Positions 40,430 through 53,949 are shown, counted from the first letter of the stretch. The stretch is DNA of 64,000 nucleotides from Oasisia sp. SBJ-2009 (GCA_964017155.1 OZ024861.1:48483013-48547012), one strand, 5' to 3'. The notes: generated by a model from the letters alone, not told the origin. A program made the numbers and translations.

Positions 40430-40453
40430 GAATTATCACAATTGTGATAATTC
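40430..40453. promoter_or_regulatory. Perfect 24-bp palindrome with paired TTATCA words
   Basis: The half-site GAATTATCACAA is followed immediately by its exact complement. It lies at the edge of the CpG-rich island at 40.0-40.4 kb. TTATCA/TGATAA words bind GATA and some homeodomain factors, so a dimer site is plausible but unproven. Confidence 0.45.
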
Positions 40454-41379
40454 GCCGTGGAGTTTTGTTACAGGGTCACCCCAGTACACTTGTGTGTGAC
40501 ATTAGGTGAAATTAGTGTCATTTTACCGTCACACCGCGTTATGTGAAACTCCAAATTACATCTGACTTGTGAAAATGACCTCATCACTCTGTTAAATGTT
40601 GCAGTCACCGTTTATATTTAATTTAAACATCATAACAATAAACTGCCTGCCAGTCTTTCAAGTAAGCATCTCCTGTGAATCAGAAACTACGTGTTTTGAG
40701 AAAAATACTCTAACATATGATAGTAAATCAAACAACTGCTAACTACCTACAAGGAGACAAGGATCGGCCAATTTACCATCAACAGATTTCAAAAAGAAAA
40801 ACTACTTTCAAATGCAAAAACATAATAACAATTGAAAATATATTACTAGTGACAATAGCAAGAAAACACTTATAAACTAATTTAAGTTATCTTACGTTGT
40901 GAATAAAAAAATATTGTGTGGAATATGCAATTCTAAATGACAGATACAATAATACAAAAATCTTCTGTGACCATCCCGAGATGCATTAAATATAATTACC
41001 TGGAACTTATATTAATAGTATTAAAATAAAAAAATATGTAACCTTAAATACTTGTTAAATATGAGTAATCCTGACAATAAACAGAATAGCTACAGGTGGA
41101 TGCTAAACTGTTCAAAGATCATAAGCGAAAATTATTTTGATTTAAACAGGCCTTAGACATCTCGACCCACATACTCACACCCACACTCAGTACCCACATC
41201 CACTAGAGACAAGTAAGTACCCAACTGTGAAAATCCCAGCTAATTCTTACTGCAACATGTTAATTTGTTTTATCTGCCCACCTGATTTACTACAACAGGA
41301 GAATCAACGCCTTATTAAAAACTCAGCCAAAGGCAACTTTTCAGCACATCCTCATTTCATTTCCGTTAAGCTGCCATTT

Positions 41380-41770
41380 CCTGTCCGGATCGACACAAAA
41401 GCTTCAAAATCGGTCCATTGATGGAGTTTTACGGTAACACAAATGCGACGGCTTCGCGTGAGTATTAATCAGAATATACACGCCGCATCAAGACGCAAGC
41501 CGAAGTTAAAGCAGTAATCCTGCGCACGAATAAAAACGTCACACAAACATTGATTTAACAGATCATTATCATACAAATAATCTGGTCGAGAAAGCGTCAA
41601 CCTCATTGCCGAGATTTAGAGTTAATTTTCGGCGTGACCATCTATGTCTGTGCACGACATTAGTTCATTCCGACTCATCACATAAACTGTAACTCGCACC
41701 GAGAACTGTGCAATCATCCGACGGGCGCAATTAATACACGCGCAATCTTAATTTATGTTCAAAACATTCA
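41380..41770. promoter_or_regulatory. CpG-enriched block with homeodomain words
   Basis: TATTAATCAG, GCAGTAATCC (TAATCC at 41515-41520), AGTTAATTTTC and GCAATTAATAC occur together in unique, non-coding sequence. Confidence 0.25.
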
Positions 41771-44700
41771 TTATATCAATGTACTCTTCAGACTTCTTTA
41801 TCGCCTGTCCCCGCCACCAAAGCACCCAACGGCAGAAATATTTTAATATGATTGTGTTATTAATTCAAATGTAAACCTGACTTTATTGTTGTTTTTTATA
41901 TGGAGAAAGATCAAGTGTGTATTTAGATATGATAGGGACTTAACGAGGTCTTGTTTTAACGTTTTTATTTGTTATTATGATTGTATTGATTAATTATTAG
42001 TTAAGGATCCCACAATAAAGAACCAATATTATTATTATTAAGTCCTTTGGCTGACACTGAGTTGCAGACTCAATAAAGGATAGTTCTAAGGCCTGGCATG
42101 AACATGGATATCTAAAAGCATGATACACCTGATGGTTTCAGTGTAACTGAACACATACATCTCAATATTTCATAAAATGAAATAGTTTCAGATAATTTTG
42201 AAGTAATTATGAGTTTGTTCAAGATGTTAAATGCTCCCACAGACTACAGAGGAAGCAAGCTTGTCCAAGTTCGGTTAAGGCCTCTGTCCAAGAAATGCTT
42301 GTGTAACACACGTTTTCAGCTGCCTGGGGATATTTTGCAAGCATCAGGAGACTTGCCAAATAAGGTAGTTGTTGTATAAATAAGGCATGACATGTAAATG
42401 GCCAATATTAATTTGAATCGATAAATTACCAGATGCATGTGTAATTGTTTAAATAGAGGTAAAGATGTCATAAAAACTAAGACACCCTGGTATAAAATGT
42501 GTAATTAACTACAAACTGTGCACATGTACATGAATTTGGCCATGCAATCTATTTTTTACCTCTTTAACAATGCTGATTGCCAATCAGTAAGTTATAAATA
42601 GCAACATGGCTTCTAATTAGTGGATCCTTCTCCTTGGCAGACATTGTGTTGAACATATTTATTCTCTGCATAGATGTGTGGTTTAGTGTAGATGACTTGC
42701 AGGTTTTGTGTGTATTATTAACATTCTTTATTTGTATTTTGAGATGTGTATTTATATATTTTATGTAGGTTTGTTTTAGTCCAAACGTTTGAAAGGATTT
42801 GATAGGAATGTGTCTATTCAAACCAGGGTTTCCTATTAACTTAATAATTAAATGAAGAAACAATGCATTGAAGAGAACATTACTTCTGCCTTAAATGACC
42901 TTTTGTATTTATGTTTTTTAGCCTTCTATATTTATTTATTTATAATGTTTTTATTAGTCTGTCTTTATGCACTTTTATATAAAGTACAGTTAATTTGTTT
43001 TTGTTCTACGTTTGGGTAATTATTTTTAAGAAAAAATGATTACCTGCTACATTTGACAGCAGACAAATAGTTAAAATGAGTTAACTAAAATTAAAGTTTT
43101 TAAGAGGATCTGCCTACTGGAAGCTTATACACTATACACTGCATAGCAAAGTTGAGTAAACAAAGATTTAGTTTACACAGGGATACCACAAGTCCAGTCC
43201 CATCAGTGACCAAACCATTCTGACCGTTTATCACCAGATGTCTGGCCATGACACCACTGCAGTGGACACTGGACTGGACACAGGAGATGACCATAATTGG
43301 TCATTACACAGCTATTAATCACCCTAGAGTGGACATTGTGTATTGCACCATTGGCCTTGGGTCATTTGTCTGCCCTGGGAGGAAGTGGCCACTTTAGGTT
43401 GGACATTTTACCCTCTTGAGCATAGGACCCTTGTAACCAAGCACATATTGACTTAGACGTTACTTGATTTTGTGGAGAGAACATTTTGTTACGAGACATA
43501 GAGTATATAAAACAATATTTGAAAAATACCACTTATAGAATAAATAATTACACAGAATAGATAGTTTGCTTTATAAATGTGTATTTTCTGTAAAGAAAGG
43601 TAGGAAGTACTGTCCATATTATGTAATTGCAATTGGCAACAGAAAACAGCATAATACATCAGTCATTAGACATGTACCATTCTATAGAATACTACCATTT
43701 TACAACCTAATAATCAGCATAATAATGCTAACACAATTTGTGCCATAATTTATAAACAATTATTTGTTATCACTTACAAAAATACTATAAAGGATATGTG
43801 AAAGAAAATAAATTGTCAAACGTTTGCTACTAGTATCTGATATTAAGTGTTAATTACTGTGTTGCAATGCAATTATGAACCAGTTACAACAACCAAAGGT
43901 GGCACAGAACTTGGCCATGTGCCTTAAAATAAAAAACCATTGCCTAACAATTATATGCTTTGGCAGTGACTCCGCACGAATGGCCACGGATGGGCAGGTT
44001 TTAATATACGTTTGAAACAAATTGGCTACATGAATGACAGCAAAAAACGGATCTGGCAGTGGGACTCATGTGGATCCAGGCACTATATGTACTATTTATA
44101 GGCCCCTGGGAATCAAGGCACCAAGGAAGATCATGATGGTCCTGTGAGATCAATGACTATGTACCAGTTGCTCTTCACGGCACTGTGCTGTAAGTGGACT
44201 GTAGTGGGAAGATGTTATTGTTTTGATAGAGATACAACTGACATGTCTGACAAAAGTGGGCCAATGATGGAAGTAGCTGAAGCAATCAAGATGCACACAA
44301 TGCACTGGTGCTCAGTGCTTTGTTGTTGATTATCTTGTCATCATGTGGTACTAGATAACCCCCCCCCCCCCCCCGAATAACTGGATACAGGTAACCACGT
44401 GAAAGAAAAAGCATGCCAGTAAGTGAGCATACAAATGGATTATCCTATTAGCGTAAAAAGTCTACAGCTGAAATTTACACAATCTGCATACTTCCATAAT
44501 TATAACACGGATTCCTCTGGAGATATATATATTAATTAAATTAATTAACTTACAAAATAAGATCTAAGATATAATTTTATAGTTTTAGGAATACTAATAA
44601 AATGTTAATTAAAACAGTGCCAGAGCCGTTACAATCAAGCCAATGTTGGCATCTACAACGTATTAATCAAACACAAGAACTAAGATTGTTAATATTATAA

Positions 44701-46930
44701 TGTAGTTTACAGACAAAAAATATCGATATGACGTTGACCCCGATTACCGAACGAACTCCACCGCATACGCGGCACCACAGGTGAGTCCCCACATAACACC
44801 AGATGTCAGCACTCGTCCAATCAGAACACTCCTGACGGACACTTCGTGGCAGCGTATAAATAGCCGCAGTGTGCTCGGGGCTTTGACAATTATGTTAAGC
44901 AATGAGTCATGCCAAAGCGGGCTCTGTGGCTCTGATGCACTCCACCTCTCTGGCAGGATGCACGAGCGCTGTGCACAGTCATTCATGGTTTATACTTCCG
45001 CACTCCTACATTATTATTCCTCGATGATTTTCCTTTGAAAACCCACTGCACCAGGTTACACCAGAGCACTGTGGCTATGTGGGATGGATGGGCGAGACCA
45101 CTTAGTGTCATTAAACAGAACCTCCAGCCACAATGCTGTGGCTTTTCACAAAGTGCAACATGAGATAAGCAAATCAATCTCTGTAGAGCAGTCTTGACCA
45201 CCGATAAATGATACAAGCCACTCTCGCAAATAAGCATGGTGCTCTGCTCTTTTCGTGCCAAACAGACTGTTTGAAAGCATTGTTGTCGGATGCGTAATAT
45301 TTATTTATATTTATTTATTGTAGTTATTATATGAAGTATAAATTAATTAAATATCTTACTACTGTGTATCTGTAGGGATCTAAAATATATGTCATTTATA
45401 CATGTACATATTGCACACTCATATACACATTTGTTTACACACACAAATACCCATAAACACTCACAAATTATATACATATATGCTCACATAAACATATAAA
45501 TATCTATATACCATAAGATGCCAAGAAAATAAATTATTATATTATAATAAAAATAAAAGCTACAACATCTTCATTTTCAATTATTCTGAAGTTTACAAAG
45601 GTGACTTTATTTTACAGTGCATAGATCTGTTATATCTAATATCAGAGCTATGCTATAAATCTTAGTAATGTTTAGGGCACTTCTGATTCCCCTCAATTTA
45701 CTGCAAATGTGTAACACTGGAATAATACAACATAATTATGGAACATCCCCAGCACGTTTATTTTTGGCATGTAAACACAATGCTGTTGTTTAGATTCCCG
45801 GTTTATTTACATCAATGGTGACTCATTCTTGTTGATTACTGTGACAGTCGTTTTTCCCCACATTTGCAGCTGATAAAAAAGTTAAATTTGACCTTATGCC
45901 CATTACAGATTTCACATCATTATTGCATTAAGAATTGATGACCTGATATTTATTCATAATTAATGCTCATTACCACATTCACCATCAATAATTCGGATTC
46001 AACCTAAATATGATTCTACAGGTGTTAAAAAAGTATACACATATACTGTGTATATTGTGTACATGTTGTAGCTAAATAATTATGATTTAGTAATATTTTA
46101 TGTTCATATTTCATATATACTATATATATGGGCAAACACACAACAATTACTGCAACTTATGCTTGGTGATTTTAATTTGCTAGAACATATAAATACTTAA
46201 TTCCATACCAGGTATTAACCTAACCTGTAAGCTAAACTACGTAACGCAGAAATAACAAATGATCAATTCTTAAAATGTTATACAGCTGAAATAGCATACG
46301 CGTACAGAGGCAATATTTGCATTTGAACTGGGATACAAATGCAACGAACCGAGTATTTGTATTTGATAAAAAAAACATATTTGACCTTAGTGTCAATTTA
46401 TATCGCACCGGTCCAACATACACGCAGCTGCATAAGAAATACTGAATGGATTAATGATAAGCCAACTGTTGTGAGTTGCAAATCGATATTGCAATGACTG
46501 TATTGCTTACGGAGCATACTGATTTATGTTAAGATAACATCAACAGTGATAGCCTACGTGGCTGGCTGGCCAGGCCGCTGTCAACCGATGATGTGTAGAA
46601 TAAAGGCCTTGCATGACAGAAGAAGCTATGTCTTGTCACTCGTGACACTGACAGGGAATCACCAATTCAACAGTGGTTGTGTGGGGGTGGGTCAAGGTGA
46701 AAAGACTACATGGTGGGTTTTCTACGACCAAGTCTTAGAACTCGTCATGTTGTCCGGGGTGAATTAGACAACAAAGATTTCTCCCTGGTTTCCTACCAGT
46801 GGAATGAGCCAAGGAAACCCAAAGCCAAAGTTTGGACGAAATCAAACACAATAAAAACTCTGTGAGTTTATAAATCACAGCTCAGTCGGTATACATGTGT
46901 TAAATGTATTTCGTCACAAGTGCTAACTCT

Positions 46931-46961
<31 letters not shown>

Positions 46962-47330
46962 GTAGCTTCTACAGTTCTAATATCCTTAGAATCCGAGCTC
47001 AGTTGCTCAACAACACCAGTGGATTCAGCACTCGCATAATCATGAGCAGTTATTTCAAATAAAATGCGGGTAAACAAAACATTGAGCCTACAGAACTGTG
47101 CACACACAATGCTAGCTAAACACAGTTCTGTACAATCAACTGTAAGTACCAGTCCTGAAAAACATGCAACTAAGACATCTTAAAGGGAAAACAAAGTCAA
47201 TGTTTGGATCATATGGGATTAACAGAGTGAATAAAAAGTAACAACTTCCAACAACAATCATATTTTTAACGTCAGTGGTTTACCAGGAAAAAAATGTAAA
47301 ACACATAGACATAGAAAGTCTACAGACTAC
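41771..47330. other. Non-coding stretch, no gene seen
   Basis: Holds a possible LINE-like tail (CCCACAATAAAG then ATTATTATT) at 42008-42040, a C-run at 44360-44374, a CpG-richer patch at 44720-45060 and (AAT)n at 46932-46959. GTCCAxTG/TGACCA words cluster at 43190-43400. No exon assigned. Confidence 0.5.
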
Positions 47331-49458
47331 GCCATTTTAGAAACAAAATGACGTCAGAGAGTCTTCTTGGTCGGCGTGAACTGTGCATGCATATTATTAT
47401 CTGTTACTTTCTAACCTAACCACGAAAACGACCGCCAACAGCCGCCAAACTTCTCCCCACATTTCTTACATACATATACATACACTACATTACAAAAAAA
47501 TCACTTGTATTCGTCTAACGAAGAAAATTCACAACAGAAACGCAAATCTTGGCGAACGGCAACTCGACAACTTCGACTACCGTAAACTCGCTATTATAAG
47601 TTAGCTTTACACAAAATACCGCTAGATGGCGCGCGAATATTTATTAACCTTACTGCATTCGCACGCGCGAATTAGTTTAATTAATTATAAATAATATAAT
47701 AATAATTAGCTGCATCACTATGATCTACAGAAAATGTTAAACGGCAAACTAAGGCAACGCTTTGGTGATATGGGTCTAATAGAGTTGATAAAAAATAACA
47801 ATTTAATATACAAATATATAATTTTATTAGTTTATTTTATATAGCGCCAAATCTACAATTCTCTTCTCTTCTATTCAACATACTGTTATTAAAGTATATG
47901 CAATAATAAGAATGCTACCCACAGGTAATATTTAAAAATAAATATTAAAAATACATGTGTCTGCATAATTATCCAAAATTGCCTATTAGTTATAAAAGAA
48001 AAAGGAAATTACGTGTTTTTCAATGAAGTCACATTGTTTATTTCATCAATATTTCTATAAACATCCCGCGTGTACTGCGAGCATGCAAGCTTATATTACA
48101 TAAGCGATGTTTTAACAATAATAACTAAAACAATAACATGTTAATATTACTGTTTTTAAATCCTTCTTTTTCTACCACCATAATATTTCCCATATATTCA
48201 TATTCCTTTTTACATTTTAGAGATTTATTGTTCCGATAATTAATAAAGTGTCTTGTTCAAAAATAATAATTATTAAATATCTGATGGTGGAAATGTCATT
48301 CATGAGTAGAACAAATAGCTTCAATAATATGTTCTTATGCATAATGGTTGTGTATGTGCTGAATAAAAATTATTATTACGTCGTACTTATTTTACTACTT
48401 TAATTATTTATTACTATTAACCATACTTTTATATTCATTTATTTCAATTGTTGTTATGTAATTTGTATGTTTATTTATGACTGATAGGTCAGCTTAGTTA
48501 ATGATATAGAAACATGTATTTTCATTATTTATTTTTAAATAATATTATCTGTGAGTAGTTTTCTCTTTATTGTATTTTTAATAGCATTATTTTGTGAAGC
48601 GCCACAAACAATTATGGATGTGGCGCTACATAAATAAAATATTATATTATAATAAAAACAATTGTTTGTTTATTTAATATAGCGCCACATCCAATTTAAA
48701 CTTGTTCATGGCGTTTTACATACATTAAAATGCTAAACAACAAATACACACCAGAAGAAAAAAAACAAATATACTAGAAACATATATGAACAATTATAAA
48801 AATAAAATATCAATATAAAAATAATAAAACTTATAATTTCCTGCAAATCATAGTGATGATAATAATTAATAATTATTATTATATTATTTATAAGTAATTA
48901 AACTATTTCGCGCGTGTGAAGTAAAACAATTAAATATTAGCAGTCAGAAACGTGGCGTCTAGCGGTATTTTGTGTAAAGCTTTTAAAAGCGATTTTACGG
49001 TACCGCTGAGCGGCCGAACAAGTTGTACTCGAGGTCTGCGCGTTTTTGTGTGTGAATTTTCTTCGTCAGAGGAATGCAAGAGATTTTATTACATAATGTA
49101 GTGTATGCATATGTATGTAAGATATGTGAGGAGAAGCTTGGCGGCTGTTGGTGGTCGTTTTGATGGTTAGGTCAATCAAATCGGGTCGTCTAGGATCCGC
49201 GCTGTGTCTGTGACTGTCCAAACGAATCCACCGAACCACTGTTTCAGTTCTGCTCGATTCATAGGTTAACAAGAAGACATCTTACTGATACTGTCTTTCA
49301 CTGTACTATTACTATAAGCGTTTGAGGAACAGTGTGGCATATTGATGTCGCGATTTCGTTGTAAACCGACGTAAGGCAACTTTTAGCGTACCGCTTGGCT
49401 CTCTGTTATGACAGCTGAACCAGCAGACGACTCTCTGACGTATTACTTTTCTAAACTG
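47331..49458. mobile_element. Large imperfect inverted repeat (about 2.1 kb), composite transposon or fold-back element
   Basis: The left arm (about 47331-47630) and right arm (about 48953-49458) are inverted copies. Shared landmarks are GACGTCAGAGAGTC (47350-47363; complement at 49429-49441), CCAACAGCCGCCAA, ACATACATA, CGAAGAAAATTCACA and ACACAAAATACCGCTAGA at the inner ends. The right arm is about 200 bases longer because of sequence missing from the left. The 1.3-kb AT-rich centre has its own smaller repeats. Both arms carry a short related frame (SRQxSPHISYIHxHTLHY), which suggests they descend from one longer element. Its class is not identifiable from this window. Confidence 0.6.
48590..48720. 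repeat. Two inverted copies of a RTE/SINE-like 3' tail
   Basis: GGATGTGGCGCTACATAAAT (plus) and the inverted ATTTAATATAGCGCCACATC lie about 30 bases apart; a third, similar TTTATATAGCGCCAAATC lies near 47840. Tails of the GGCGCTATATAAATAAA type end many invertebrate RTE LINEs and their SINEs. The assignment is by resemblance only. Confidence 0.4.
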
Positions 49459-50262
49459 CTGGGTTGTGATTGGTTGCAAGGTCCAAGATGGGCCGGTTCA
49501 TGGTGTCGGTGATTTAGCTAGATTTTCCCACTTTAAGACCACTTTCTGAGGTAACCACTAAGGTGAAAAATTGGATTGTAGATGCAAATGATTAGCTAAT
49601 GTAAACTCTTTTAGGTGCATAACACTAAACTGTAGCCTTTTTTTTCACTTTAAATGTAACATCATGATACAGCTATGTACAGACATTTTGTAACAAGTGA
49701 ATTTCATGGGTTAGTGACAGTGGTGACTTGTCTACAACCTGGTGACTTATGGCTCAGACTACTCATGAGCCCTACATCCCACAAGAAGCTGGTGAGGCCT
49801 GAGACAACCAGTCTCCCCATCCACAGCTGTTCATAAAGAGATTTAGTACAGAAACCATCCTTAATACAACTAACTACTCCTTAGAGCGGGCCATTATCCA
49901 TAATTTATTTACTTAGTTCCCATTTTCACACAGCATTTCGCAAGAACTTCACAACACAACAACAACACAGGCAGCTGTGTACTTTTCACCATAAATATAG
50001 ATGAAACTAATAAAAAGAAACAAACTAACATCTGCAAATTCACACTTTTTAAATAAATTTATATATTTTAAGGAGAAGTGTAAATGGTAACACAGTATGA
50101 AAATTATTTTATAATCTCACTAATCAATTGTTCTACCATCAATGCTAGAATTTCTATCCACTTTCTACTTAGATTTGTTACTGTTTAATTTAACAGAATG
50201 CTGAAACGTGAAAAACAACTTCACAAAATGAACATATGTTATTAAATGTTTAGGGTGAAATC

Positions 50263-50532
50263 ATGGATGCACTTATCAGAAAAAAGAAAGCTGTGTCCAG
50301 GACCCGAGATCTGAATTATGAAAAATTATGGGAGGTTTCACAAAGCATTCATACATACAAAGTACGAACCATCACACAAAGTAACTTTATACAGTATGTC
50401 TGCAACTCTTTATCTACTTTCTCTGATGATAATCCTATGACTATTCCAAGTTATGTAATGTCAAACATCCCCACAAGTATTATCACTAGAAACATGCTTC
50501 CAGATAGTTCTTTTTCAGATCAAAACATTTAA
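50263..50532 (+). CDS. Unidentified 89-residue open reading frame or terminal exon
   Basis: I do not recognise this protein. The frame has a strong Kozak context (A at -3, G at +4), mixed codon use and no low-complexity sequence, and ends with TAA. It starts basic (LIRKKKAVSRTRD), continues through an aromatic/charged stretch (NYEKLWEVSQSIHTYKVRT) and ends polar. The codons directly before the ATG stay open back to a TAG at 50251-50253, whose AG could be a splice acceptor, so this could be the last exon of a plus-strand gene rather than a complete small gene. It lies 263 bases from the BAK-like exon, on the opposite strand, inside the next BAK intron. No AATAAA is seen just downstream. It could also be a decayed retrocopy or chance. 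Confidence 0.33.
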   Translation: MDALIRKKKAVSRTRDLNYEKLWEVSQSIHTYKVRTITQSNFIQYVCNSLSTFSDDNPMTIPSYVMSNIPTSIITRNMLPDSSFSDQNI

Positions 50533-50794
50533 TTTTTACATACCAAAAGTGTATTTTACCATGTAAGGAAGGACTTTCGTCTAATGTCCAAGATTGACGG
50601 AATACATACCGCTGATACAGAATCCTTCAGGTGAAAAATACATTTTGGATATGAACATTTTAACTTTTAGTACCAGCAAGTATCTCCACCTTTAATTTGG
50701 TAGTAGTTTATGCAGTTTGACTTTATTTGTAAACATGACTTGGAATACCCATGCTCTGTGAGACCTGACGACTGATAAACGAAGAGGTACTCAC

Positions 50795-51039
50795 GCAAGT
50801 GGCTCATCTGTGAAAGCAGTCAGCTCTGGCAGACTGGGGGTATCATCAGCTTCTTGCTCGCTGCGGTTGTTTGTGAACATCTGGTACACAAAGTTGCGGA
50901 ACACCCCGTCTGTCTGTTCACACACGTTCTGCTCCGTATCTGGAGTGAGATCCTCTGAATGTTCATCCTTCAGGATCATGTGCGGTGTCCGTGGAGGATC
51001 GAAGGGATCATTGGGATCGTTCGGGTCTAGAGAGGCCAT
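50795..51039 (-). CDS. BAK1: First coding exon of a BAK-like pro-apoptotic Bcl-2 family protein (partial gene)
   Basis: BAK proteins sit in the outer mitochondrial membrane and oligomerise to release cytochrome c during apoptosis. The exon encodes 81 residues plus two bases. After a Pro/Asp-rich leader (MASLDPNDPNDPFDPP) comes TEQNVCEQTDGVFRNFVYQ, followed by an acidic SEQEADD stretch and SLPELTAF. Spacing and residues match the N-terminal helix alpha-1 of vertebrate BAK (a DTEEVFRSYVF-type segment followed by QEQEAEG). The ATG at 51039 has A at -3 and G at +4, and an in-frame TGA lies upstream just inside the exon, so this start is well supported. The exon ends in CTTGC|gtgagt (phase 2), a strong donor. 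BH3, BH1, BH2 and the C-terminal anchor are absent here and must be on later exons at lower coordinates; I did not find them. Family assignment is by eye: BAK is preferred over BAX or BOK because of the VFRxFVY helix. Confidence 0.72.
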
Positions 51040-51125
51040 TCTGATGACCGTTGGTGCTGCTCTTGACCAGTTCAAAGTGCGAGTTGGTGCGAGTCTCAGT
51101 TGTTGTCGGGATGTGGTGATTCACC
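51040..51125 (-). other. 5' untranslated part of BAK-like exon 2 with its splice acceptor
   Basis: On the minus strand, TTTTACGCCATTTCCAG precedes the exon. The AG is at 51127-51126, with a branch-like CTGATAAT about 30 bases upstream. The 86 bases between acceptor and ATG contain an in-frame TGA and no in-frame ATG, consistent with 5'UTR. The acceptor choice is inferred. Confidence 0.5.
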
Positions 51126-51212
51126 CTGGAAATGGCGTAAAATTATTATCAGACAACCCAGTTGAAATGTAGGCACAGTAGCCATGTTAAGGAACGTGGG
51201 GTGATGTCGAGG

Positions 51213-51504
51213 CATAGCTTTATGTAGAGAGATCATTTGGACGGGTAACAAATAAATGGGCGGGTAGAAATATGGGTGGACGGGTAAAAAATGAAGAAGC
51301 AAAAAAAGGTCTTCCAAAACCATAGATATTGTTAGTTATGCCTTGAAAGTGAGTGTAAATGGTGTCATATGTGTGTTTGTAATCCATTTAAGTTTCAGGT
51401 CATCAGGCACATTTGAAAGTTTGTAAACTAGCTTAACGGTTAACATCCATGTGTCCACCAAAACATGTGTGACTGGCAATAACTTTATCCTGCATAAAGC
51501 CCTG
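51213..51504 (+). mobile_element. hAT-like MITE, copy 4, in the first BAK intron
   Basis: The element is 292 bases between CATAGCTTTATG and CATAAAGCCCTG. Flanks TGTCGAGG (51205-51212) and TATTGAGG (51505-51512) match at 6 of 8. It lies 88 bases upstream (with respect to BAK transcription) of the coding exon's acceptor, in the antisense orientation. Confidence 0.78.
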
Positions 51505-51519
51505 TATTGAGGTCTATGT

Positions 51520-53949
51520 TGTTGCCAGAGGCACTTTTCTTACTACACACATTGCTAAACATTTGTTGCATGTTGTGTGTATACAAGCGAAATTAGTCCA
51601 TGCTGTGGTTCTGTAACTGGATCAGTGTACACTGTATGACTATTCGATTGGCCAGCCTGCATTACACAGCAAGTTGTCACAATTCCTGACATCAAGTTGT
51701 GTGCAATTCATTGGTGTCAAGGCTTGTTGTGGATTTGACATGCTTGATGTAACCTTCCACACAATGTCATTTTGCTGAGCTGTGGATCAGCGACAGAGCA
51801 TGATCAAGTCACTTTGATAACTTAAGTCAAATAAACACACTTCACAATTTATGAAACGTTTAACAGATACACTGGCATTAACGCACTGCTTAGAATCTTT
51901 TCCATTCTGCTGTAAATTCATCCACAATAATTTATCATATACACAGTATATATAATAGGCAATTTGGGTCCAAATTAAAAATTCATGGCTCACTGGTTAA
52001 TTTTAATACATCAAATTTAAAATATTATATTATAAACGAACTGTCATAATACAGCAACTATTTGTTGAGTTTGATTTTTCCTTAGCCTGGAAAGTGAGGA
52101 GCAAAACATATAACTGGGAGAGCAGTTTGAAATGTAGTTTGTTTCAAAATTTTCTGAGTATAAAAGTATGGAATGTCTGACATAGTAAATTACATACTAT
52201 TTATTACTTCTAAATGTTATATCTTCTACCTAATAATGGTTTGCTACATTTTCGTTTCATAGTCAACAAAGTTGAGATTTTTGTCAAACAACTTATGACA
52301 ATTATAGTTACATGCCAATTGTTTATGGGTTTATGTTCTATGTTTACAAGCAACATCTTAAAAATTACATTAAATCTCTATTCTAAAGGTGATTGATTGT
52401 TGGTATACAAATGTGGACAATGTTAAATTCAAAATAAACTGTTAAATACTATTCTCAAAGAAATGCCTAATTACAAATCTTGTAACTGTTATTCTTGATG
52501 AAAATTACAATAAGAACCTTACCTGTCAGTGGGAACACCCTCAGAATTTAAATGTGTTGAAAAAGACTGATTACATGCAGTTTTGTACGTGTTTATCTCA
52601 TGTCCATCCCACCTTTTGTTAATACCTACTTATCTAATCCCAATTTTTTTCAAAAGATATCAAACGCAATGTAGATTTTATCAGTTGCCTAACTGTTAAT
52701 TTGCGTGTACAGGTCAGAATTACTCAGATATTCACAACAGAGTAAACTGATACATAATGTTACAGTAAACTGATACTTCCTTTTGAAATACTGCCAGATC
52801 ATTACAAACTAACAAAGCATGCTGATGACAATCCCTTATCTAGCACTTGCCCACCTGAATAAGGAAGCAACAGAGCAAATAGCCACATCTGTGTTCGCTG
52901 AAGCACGTCCATGCATCACACAATTACCCCCCTTTCAATTCGTTCTGCCTGACTTCCACAGGTTAATTGGGCATTAGGCTAACCTGCTAATTGGTGGACT
53001 CTACTCCAGTACCTTACTGCTCTAGTGCAAAAAGGTAGATACTGTGAAATTATCTTTGATGCATTTTAACAGTAAATACAATACCATAAGTACAAATTAC
53101 ATGTAGATTTTCCATATTTCGTTGTTATATTTTTTACACTGAAAAAATAAATATACACAGCAGTTTATGTATTCTTTGTTTGCCCTATGAATTGATTTCC
53201 TTCATGTCATATTTATAGTTCATTGTACTATATTGATTCACGAATGCATTAATGTTGACTATAATTAGTAAATATATTTGTACAAATTTCATCTTTGACA
53301 ACATTCCTGTTACATATTTACCTAACATACAATACAACAAAACACACTGTTTTACTAATGTGAAGTAACAGTGTTGTTCGCGTTTGTATTGCACTATTCA
53401 TCGTAAAATTGTTATTAAATCTAAACATGGCATAAATACCGTTAGTTCCTCCTGCAATAATTGTTTTTATTTAATAGGGTGTTAAAAGGTAAACATCAAT
53501 AAATAATGCCAAGTTTAGTTGAATCTCGATTACCCTGCTGATTCCAGACACTCGCGAACCAACTGCACCAGACCAGACAATAAACGTGGTGCTAAAAATA
53601 GTGCTGATCATCATGATGTCTACAACATTAGCAATGGCTGATTTAAATCAGTGAACTACTCAAGCAAAACACCCTCAAACCAGTTGCAATAGAATGACAT
53701 AGTGCCAGAAAGGTCAACTGAGCCTGTGCAGTTTGTTATAATATAAAACAGAGGCAGTAATGGCATCACACAGTGAAATCATGTTGTTAATTTCCAGTTT
53801 TGCTTTGCCTTTGAATTGAATGGCGTTTTTTCCTCCTACCATCGTGGAGTTCAACAACAATGGTCTGACAAAATTGTGCTTTCTGAGTTGGAAATCCGTT
53901 ATCCTGGGACAACAAGCAGTACACCATACCAGTAATGTGCATAAATCAT
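51520..53949. other. Intron of the BAK-like gene, no further element recognised
   Basis: AT-rich unique sequence between the proposed non-coding first exon and the coding exon. Confidence 0.45.

Noticed and set aside
42610..42775. Plus-strand hydrophobic frame after a good acceptor (CTTCTCCTTGGCAG), reading DIVLNIFILCIDVWFSVDD
   Set aside because: It briefly recalled an XK-related transmembrane segment but lacks the conserved residues; T-rich DNA gives such frames by chance.
49070..49100. CTGACGA followed by GAAA in the inverted repeat, like a hammerhead ribozyme core
   Set aside because: There is no room for stem II between the two boxes, and the other arm has CTAACGA, so the core is not kept.
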